64,000 nucleotides of DNA from Brachycybe producta (lineage: Eukaryota > Arthropoda > Diplopoda > Playtdesmida > Andrognathidae): the NCBI GenBank assembly GCA_036925085.1, contig JAUPFP010000008.1, positions 1,709,957 through 1,773,956 on the forward strand, written 5' to 3'. A model generated the notes under the pieces. The model saw nothing but the letters and a program-made list of their open reading frames with translations, searched no databases and was not told the DNA's origin. Shown here one piece after another: positions 51,343-64,000 of this stretch. The translations under genes were made by a program, and so were the position numbers. Each line of letters opens with the position of its first letter. The first letter of the stretch is position 1.

Positions 51343-52761
51343 ACGAGTAGACACAGGCTGCATATAGAGTTTGTAAACTGGAACATTTTGAAGAGTCACG
51401 TTTTATCATTCCTATAAAATATAGTTAACTACGTAATTAAGCGAAATGCCCTTTTACTGCAGCTTAACTTGCAAACACTATAATACATACAAAAAAATGT
51501 ACTCATTTTTACAGACATAACTGTTGCAAAAATTTTGGTTAAAGAAAAGTTAAAATTCTGCAAATGCAAATGTCTGTAAGTGGGTTGAAAGCTAATTATT
51601 AATGCTAACTAATTAGCAGTAAGGTTGAAATTCGTTTTTTTTATTATTATTATTATTACTGCAAACAAAAGAAAATGCAGATTTTTTTTGGCTTTAGATT
51701 AAATATTCTGGAATATGTTTGTTGTCTAGAATAGAAGGAATGTTTATTAATTTGTTTAGAAATTATTTTCATTTATAATATTAATATATATTTCTTTTTT
51801 TTTTAAAAAAAAAAGAAGACTAAAAAGACTCGAGAAATAAGAAATTAGCTAGATAGAAATTACAAGAATGTTGTTGCTTAGAGATTGAATTAGAAGGCTA
51901 CAGCTATATATTATTCAAATATGTAGATAGCTATATTAATGAGATTATAATTACTAAATCAATAACCATTTTGTGTTCTTTAATTGAATATATGAATATA
52001 TAATTAGTTTAAATATCTATTCCGGATATTGTTTCGTTTGTTTGTTTTTTGATTTTATATAAAACACAGTTAATTGTTTCAAATTACAGTTTCTAAAATT
52101 TAAATCAGTTCAAATTAATCTCAATTTTTAAATTTTTTAATCACAAGTTTTTGTTTTGTTTTTAACAAAATGCGAATTACCGTCCAATTCTTTTATAATA
52201 AGTTTTTTTTTTGCCCAACACACGCCTTAAGAATTACTACAAAAAATGATTACAAAACAAACAAACAAAGAAAAAAAAAACGTTGACTGTTATTTAAAAA
52301 AAAAACAAATTCTTAATAATGATGGTGAAAATGTTTTATTTTCTTCTATTATATGAATTTTCTTCTCACCATATTTAAATGTATATTTAGTATATAGAAG
52401 CACATTTTTTCATTTTTAAAAAGATTTATATTCATTAGCAAAATATTATATGATATTATGATATTATAAAATATTACGCAAAAATAATTAGAAACTTTTT
52501 TAAAGAAAAAAATCTTGCAAATTATAATTATAAATGTATACGAATTTAGAAAGAGAATGAAAGCAAATTTCGATTCGAATACAAATATAATTATAAATTT
52601 CTTTATACATTATATAAAATTGTCTGCCAGATAGTATTTTTTATTTATAGAATTGAAATGCATTCTAGATAAATATTACATTAACTATCAAAATAAATAA
52701 ATAAAAACATTTGCTATGAATTGTCCAGAGTTCAATTTATAAAGGTTATTAAGGTTGCGAT

Positions 52762-52986
52762 GTATACTTGTATCGCACTTAAATGAAGCTTGTGACGTCA
52801 GAGGGATTGGCCAAAAAACAAATTACGATTATGTCATTTTTGTCTAATGAAAAGGTGCAATAACAAAAGAATGCAAGAACCTTTTGTTTAAATTGTTGAA
52901 AACATCTGTTATTATCCGTTTTTATTAGACAAAATAACACAATCCCTCTGACGTCACAAGCTTCATTTAAGTGCGATACAAGTATA
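52762..52986. mobile_element. TIR family B copy 3, perfect 46-bp TIRs
   Basis: The first 46 bases (tatacttgtatcgcacttaa...gagggatt) are the exact reverse complement of the last 46. With no mismatch in the TIRs, this is the youngest-looking element in the window. It is 225 bp and non-coding. The frame at 52779-52997 merely reads across it. Confidence 0.92.
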
Positions 52987-53481
52987 ATGACCTGCAAGTG
53001 ACCTTTTTTTTTAAATATTTATCAGCGCAATAATGACATCACGACCGTCACAGTGGACAGACATTTCAGAATATCAGAGAATTAACTTTAAAATTTAATT
53101 TGTTCTTGTAAAATAATTGAATAATACATAATTAAATATTAATTACATAGACATTCAATGAACTTTTAATATTTTACTAAGTAGTCTCAATAAAGATGAT
53201 GTAATTTTGTGCGTGTTTTTAGTTTAGCCATTGAATTACATAATATGCAAATTAGAGGCATGATAAGGAATGTTGTCTGTGTGGTTTTAAACACCATTAT
53301 CTACTAATATCCATTTTGTGTTAGTGTCCAGCAAGCAACAAACTATTTTATCTCCTCATTTTACGTTGTAAATTCTTTTAGATTTCATTTTTCAAGTGAA
53401 GATAACTGAAATTAAAGCTATACTTTCGATTTATACTTTAGATTAGGAGATTGTGTAGCCTTTAACGCCTTTGGTGCAATC

Positions 53482-53714
53482 TATACCTGCTTCAGCGTAA
53501 GAAGCAGCTTGTGATGTCAAGAGTGGTTCAATTGTGTCATTTAATCTGATAGAAAATAAATGATAGCAAACATTTTCAACAGTGTAAACAAAAGGGTTGT
53601 TTAATATTTTTTTTTGTTATTAACCCTTTTTTTATTGTACAAAATGACACAAACCTAAATTTTACGTTAACCAGTCTGACATCGCATGCTTCTTCTTATG
53701 ATGAGGCAGATATA
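53482..53714. mobile_element. TIR family B copy 4
   Basis: The left 'tatacctgcttcagcgtaag...cagcttgtgatgtca' pairs with the right 'tgacatcgcatgcttcttct...gcagatata' with several mismatches. It is older than copy 3, 500 bp away. Confidence 0.75.
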
Positions 53715-53739
53715 ACACCTCCAAAGCCTTGATTGTCGC

Positions 53740-54080
53740 TTCTTCACAATACGAGGAGCTAACTAGGACCGAGCACTCTTGTACGAGCAACTCGGAGTGA
53801 TGGTTTGCACGTCTTGTTACTCGGATCGTTGGTCGATCTAGTGTTGAAGGAAATCGGAACTGCCGCGGATATGTTGCTAATGGAGCTTTTAAATGCTACT
53901 TGTATCCGAGCTGACTCGTAAAAGTTGAACACTGCAGGTTCGACTCCACCCGGTTCGGATGACGCCGTCCGAATGGGATCAGATCACATGTTTACAGTTT
54001 ACACCATACGAGTAGTGACTGAGCGAAGCATCGGAGTGCGCTCGGTCACTCATGTCACTGAGGCTTTAGTTAGGAGGGTA
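53740..54080. other. GC-rich block with a B-box-like motif, unexplained
   Basis: This stands out from the AT-rich surroundings. The plus strand holds GGTTCGACTCC near 53938-53948, an exact match to the RNA polymerase III B-box consensus, with a weak A-box-like 'ttgctaatgg' about 50 nt upstream, which would suit a tRNA-derived SINE head. The minus strand is open for about 75 codons here (ending near 53768) with no family I recognise. I cannot tell SINE from decayed coding sequence. Confidence 0.45.
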
Positions 54081-55145
54081 GCTGCTGTTAATCGAAAGAA
54101 TACCTTAAATTTGCTTAATATATTATAAGAAGTTAGTAGATATTTAGTTGAAAAGGAATTTATACTTGAGAAATATCAATTCACATTTATTGGCACCATT
54201 TTTTCTTCTTCCAATTTTAAAATGACATTTCAGTGCTTCAGTCTGACTACATTTTTGTTTCAATTTCTACAAGTTTTTTATTTTATCCAGTGTTTTAAAA
54301 ATAAAAAAAAAACAATTTAACAGAAATGAACCAATAATGCAATTATAATTTTTAAAAACTAATTTGTGAAGAATCGCTATCAGAAGGATTTGAATGGAGA
54401 GAAAAAAGGATGAGGAGGAAAAGGAGAATAATAGAATGACACAATACAGTAATTGTTTTCATCTCATCTAGAAATTAAGAAGAGAAAATCGTCCAAAACC
54501 GACAAATATATTATAGGGAAGGATGTTACAAATTGAATTACTATAAACTCCCTCAAGTTCCAAAAATTTGCATAGGACTCTTCAATTTAGCAAGTAAGTA
54601 CATTAGAATTATGCTCGTGGTTTTCTTTCGTTTCTTTAAATATATTATATTTTTATGAAAGCTTACAGAAATTGGTTCACATTTTTTTTTCTTTTCTTAT
54701 AAATTTAAAACTGAATGAAGAAAAACGACATGGGGAAAGAGAGCGGGGGAGGTTCCATTTAACTATAGGAAAGGTTTGACTAGGTTTTTTTTTTGTCTTT
54801 CTCTTTTTTCTTTTCGTTGTCGTGTTGAAGTTACGAAAACCAAAAAAAAAAAAATCATCGATACATTTCATTTCACAGACTTAACAATTAATAGTAGCAA
54901 TTGATACATCAGCCAAAAATAGTACAATAGTATTTTCCGTAATCGTATTAGCACTTATGGGATTGTTTCCAAATCTCCTATTTTAAACCAATGGAAACAA
55001 GACATAAGGACGACAAAATTTAGTTAATCGAATTTCGAAATGTGTGTATATTTATTGTCACTTTTGAATGACTTGTCTCGAAGTTGTATTGAGTTTTTGT
55101 GATTGGAGAAAACAAATGACCCAAAATAAAACCAAACATACACAC

Positions 55146-55146
<1 letters not shown>

Positions 55147-55182
<36 letters not shown>
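55147..55182. repeat. (TAA)n microsatellite
   Basis: Twelve perfect units. The Tyr- and Leu-run frames on minus are artefacts of it. Confidence 0.95.
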
Positions 55183-55185
<3 letters not shown>

Positions 55186-57351
55186 TTTACAGCACCACAA
55201 CAGCCACATGAACAACAACAACTAAACAGCAATTAATGGGTTTTTAAAATTAATAATTAATTATCAAGACAGAAAACAAAATGCATGTTTTCTTTTGTTT
55301 TTCACTAAATGTTTTTTTTTGTTTTGTTGTTGAAACATTCTCGAAAAATGTTGTCATCGTCGTCACATAATACATGTATTATATTGTACAATATTTACAT
55401 TATTGGCCTGTGTACTTTTTTTTCCCTTTCAATTTTTTTTTTCTCCTACGTAAAAAATCAGCAAAAAAAAAACTATTCATGATGTGCGTAATCTCAAATA
55501 ATTAGTAAAACAATTAATTATGCTAAAGACTGTAAAGGGTCACGACCAAAAATGACTTATATGCCACATAATGTATGAACAGATTTCTTTTTGAGTAAAA
55601 ATCATAATTTAAAGAGAGAGAGAGAGATATTGGAAAGGGAGAAATAAATTTTAAGACTATATTAAAATGAAACTCATAAATTAAATTTCAAATTTAATAC
55701 TATAAAATGTTTTTAAAAAATATTATGTTCAGTTCATATTAAGTGTAAAACTGCACTATTGATATTAAGCCCAGATGGGTGTAGTCCGGAACAGCCAGAA
55801 ACCCACATTCCCCCCCCCCCCCCCAACCCCAAAGTTCATAGTTGAAGTCTCGAGAGAAAGGACATAATCAAGGAAACAACAGCACGTACTAGATGTGACA
55901 CACATAAAACACAAACAAAAGGATTATCAAGGTATGCCATAATCGATATCGGATGTAGTACAATCAACATTTCAATTTGTACTACACTTTTCGCACTTTT
56001 TTTTAACTCCGCCATTATATTTGGCAATAGGTTAAACAATCGCATTCTTTATCTGGCCACCTTCAATGGTCTTAAAATTAGCAAACTTCACTTAATGTTT
56101 TACTCATCGCCATTCGTGATTGCACTATGTGGCCGATTAATGACTGCTACGTCATTGCCTCTTTTCGGCCAATGCACTTACTTGCAGTAGAGATGCTATC
56201 ATTTTTATGTACCTTTAAAGAAGACATCGACGATGTCAATGAATGCACAGATTTTAAAAGTTGAGATTATTTGTTAAGGAAAGTGCGGTATCAGTATCGA
56301 TTTAACAAAACTGTATAGGTTATTTCTTTAAACAAGTGTTGTTTGTACATGTGTAGCACAAACAAAGTGCCATTTGTACTTAACTTTCTTGCACAAACTA
56401 CACCTGTTTATCCAACACTAAATGCAAGACATCAAAGCAGTAAACGTATTGTTACACGAAATCAACACAAAGCTAATGCAAATCTTTAAAGTTCCGATCA
56501 TGCGTTTTTTTTCTTCTTCTTTCTCTCTCGTTATAAACCCCCATCCCCTTTTCCCCAGCTTCCCTAACAATAATTGATTCCCATGCAGTATTTCGGTAAC
56601 CTTGTCTCCTCGTATGTAAATGTTCGAATTGAATTTTGGAGGAACAACGAATGTACGATATTATGATGAGTACGGACTATGATACGAACGACGAAAAGAG
56701 GAAGACGTGACGGAAGTCGTGAAATGTATGTAAATTGATCGAGGGGATTGACTGATAATGTGGCAAGAACTTAAAAAAAAAAGAAACCGTTGTTAATACG
56801 TCAGGTACAAAATTATATTATATATGTGTGAAGAAAAAAAAAATGGTTGCCAATGTGGCCCTGTTGCCGTTCAGATTCGATCGTTGTCATATTAACAGCA
56901 CACTGACTGACTGTCCTTCACAGTGTTATGTACTTTTTTTGGGGAGAGTACCTTTTACGTCGTGCCAGAGTTTAATTTCAAGTCTTTTTTGTTTTGTTTT
57001 TGGCACTGATCGATGATTATTCGGCGCCATCACATCACACATACAAACACACTTTATAACAAGCAATTGTTCTCATTAACTTGAAAGAGAATGAGGTAAA
57101 AAATAACAAGGTATCCAACGAGGAAGGGGGGGGGGGGGATGGATGTGTTCAGAGCGAGGGACCGAAACGTCCCTTTTTTTTTCTCCGCGCTTTGTCCTCC
57201 AAAAGCGCAACCGATTATTTCAGTTTCTCCTATGGCTTGATTTTTTTCTTCTTCCTAGGACCTTGTACGTCTCTTTTAAAATAGGAAAAAGAAAAGACAA
57301 ATCATAGAATGAGGTCCTTTCATCTAAATTCGTTATAGATGTTAAGAGAAA

Positions 57352-62713
<5,362 letters not shown>

Positions 62714-64000
62714 CTGAATAACGAGAAGAAGAGGAGAGAAAGAAAAAAAAAACATAAAAAATAAATAAGATTTCATTTAATAAAAAAGCCATTTTGAGCA
62801 TGTTTCAATTGAAATCGATTCCGTGTCAGATACATTAAAACATGAGGAGGGAGAAAGAAAAAAAAAGAGAGAGAGAGAGAGAAATAGAAAGAAGAAAAAA
62901 AAATGAGAATGGAACGGAACATTGAACGAAATAAATGACGAACACATATGGTTCGCCTATTTTAAGTAAAACGCCATGCAATATATGTAGTCAGGAGGAG
63001 GAGGAGGTGGAGGTGGAGGTGGAGGAGGTGGTGGTGGTGTGCAACCTACGACCCCTTACTGAGAAACTCGCCCTTGGTCTCAGTTCGAATCCACTCTCGA
63101 CCATCATCGACACGACACGACACGAGAGAAAACGACGAAGAAGAAGAAAAAACTACGGGTGTACTTGTACTCACAACAAAAAAAAAAATTCATTAGTTCC
63201 ACTTTACGGCTGCATAACAGTAATGGCTGCCAAATGCAGAAAAAAAACAACTGAAATAGAACTATAGAACTATAGATACTCTCTGCGTTTTAGAAAATAT
63301 ATTTACTGTGTGAACGCCCCTCGAACTTTAGTTATTTCTTTGCCTTTTAGAGAAGCAAAATTAAGAGAAACTTGAAAATGTTTTCGAAACTAGAAGGTTT
63401 GTAGCCACACTCACTTAAAGATATTTTCAAGTTGATATTATAATGTTTAAAAGTTTATTTTAAAATATATCACCATGAAAAAAATAACTATTAAGTGACA
63501 CCCTTCTAGTTTTGTACACTTAAGTGTTGTTCCTAAAACGCAGAATAACTAGAATTAGGTAACAGTTATTGAAAGTGTCTTTCGAAACTCTAATAGCTTT
63601 TACTTTCCAGTCAAAGAACCTGGTTAAAGATTAGTTACAGTCTAGATATAACTTATTAATCGTGCTAGTTTCTGACCTCTAGTTATCGTATTCACGTTTT
63701 TTTGAGTGAAAAATGCATTTTTCTGATTGCCTCTTATATAAAAAAATCTTTTAATATGGTTGAACAGCCAGCTAGCTATTCCTGCCACATGTGCAGTGTG
63801 TCGAATTAAAAACTAGGGTTGAATAGAACAAGCCGGAAGGAACACTTCGTATGTTCTGTAAAACAGAACATAATGTAAGTCCATAACGTATAAGCCTAGT
63901 TGATATATCCCATTAAAAATCACCCCAACAACATATGATGATCAAGTAAAACTCCAACCCTATTTAACTCCCATTTCGCGTTCAGTCTCTTACCACTGCT
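62714..64000 (-). other. GRK intron running to the window edge
   Basis: No further GRK exon is recognisable up to 64000. A (gga/ggt)n patch occupies about 62995-63040 and a foldback element 63277-63551. The frame at 62935-63267 reads through the Glu/Val-coding repeat and has no domain. A 'gttcgaatcc' near 63083 resembles a B box, but no tRNA fold is visible. Confidence 0.55.
63277..63551. mobile_element. Foldback element, family A copy 6
   Basis: The left 'ctctgcgttttag ... cgaaactagaagg' pairs with the right 'cacccttctagttttgta ... ctaaaacgcagaataac'. It is the copy with the clearest outer tips (GTTATTCTGCGTTTTAG). Confidence 0.8.

Larger units (their letters stand above)
51343..57351. other. 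NDRG-GRK intergenic interval (6.0 kb, convergent genes)
   Basis: The NDRG and GRK genes converge here, so both 3'UTRs lie in the flanks. There are two family B elements, a GC-rich block at 53.74-54.08 kb, a (TAA)n microsatellite, and a C15 run at about 55809-55823. Frames at 52779-52997, 54677-54871, 55020-55232, 55836-56045, 56828-57016 and 57081-57284 have no domains. No further gene is supported. Confidence 0.5.

Noticed and set aside
63075-63095. tRNA-like B box (gttcgaatcc)
   Set aside because: No acceptor stem, D arm or A box can be drawn around it.
62935-63267. 110-codon plus frame in the GRK intron
   Set aside because: Glu/Val run from (gga/ggt)n and Lys/Arg run from A-rich DNA; no domain and antisense to GRK.

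Overview
This window is eukaryotic (animal) nuclear DNA. It is AT-rich (about 70% by eye), every confidently read gene is split by GT-AG introns in consistent phase, and all recognised products are conserved metazoan proteins. I cannot name the species. A degenerate (TTAGG)n array at about 35.97-36.13 kb, and 'cgccatctagcgg'-type motifs in small transposons, lean weakly towards an arthropod or another protostome invertebrate.

Layout: 1-10.7 kb has no gene I can support and carries repeats, including three Helitron-like copies in the window (two here) and one remarkable inverted twin. At 10.72-11.74 kb lies a 5'-truncated non-LTR retrotransposon on the minus strand. At 14.3-16.3 kb is a small minus-strand gene for an unrecognised single-pass membrane protein, with its exon structure partly solved. 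At 20.0-21.0 kb is TMEM127 (minus, 3 coding exons). It is divergent from MED28 (plus, 21.9-23.0 kb, 4 exons), with about 850 bp between the two start codons. LAP3, the cytosol leucine aminopeptidase, follows on the plus strand (24.6-28.9 kb, 13 exons, 495 aa, all metal and catalytic residues present). An NDRG family gene covers 30.4-51.3 kb (plus, 14 exons including a 12-nt microexon, 348 aa, two huge repeat-filled introns). The 3' two thirds of a GRK4/5/6-type G-protein-coupled-receptor kinase gene lies on the minus strand at 57.35-62.71 kb; its 5' exons lie beyond the right edge.

The genes do not form one pathway: a tumour-suppressor-type endolysosomal membrane protein, a Mediator subunit, a housekeeping exopeptidase, an alpha/beta-hydrolase-fold signalling protein and a receptor kinase. 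The notable context is MED28 next to LAP3 on the same strand, a pair that is also neighbouring in human.

Most of the remaining sequence is intron and intergenic DNA rich in small inverted-repeat elements. I distinguish Helitron-like elements, a dispersed foldback family (at least six copies), a TIR family with the core AAGCTTGTGACGTCA (four copies, one with perfect 46-bp TIRs), a hAT-like element with an 8-bp target duplication carrying the TTAGG array, and several single MITEs. All boundaries were read by eye. I saw no virus, no CRISPR array and no confident tRNA or rRNA gene.
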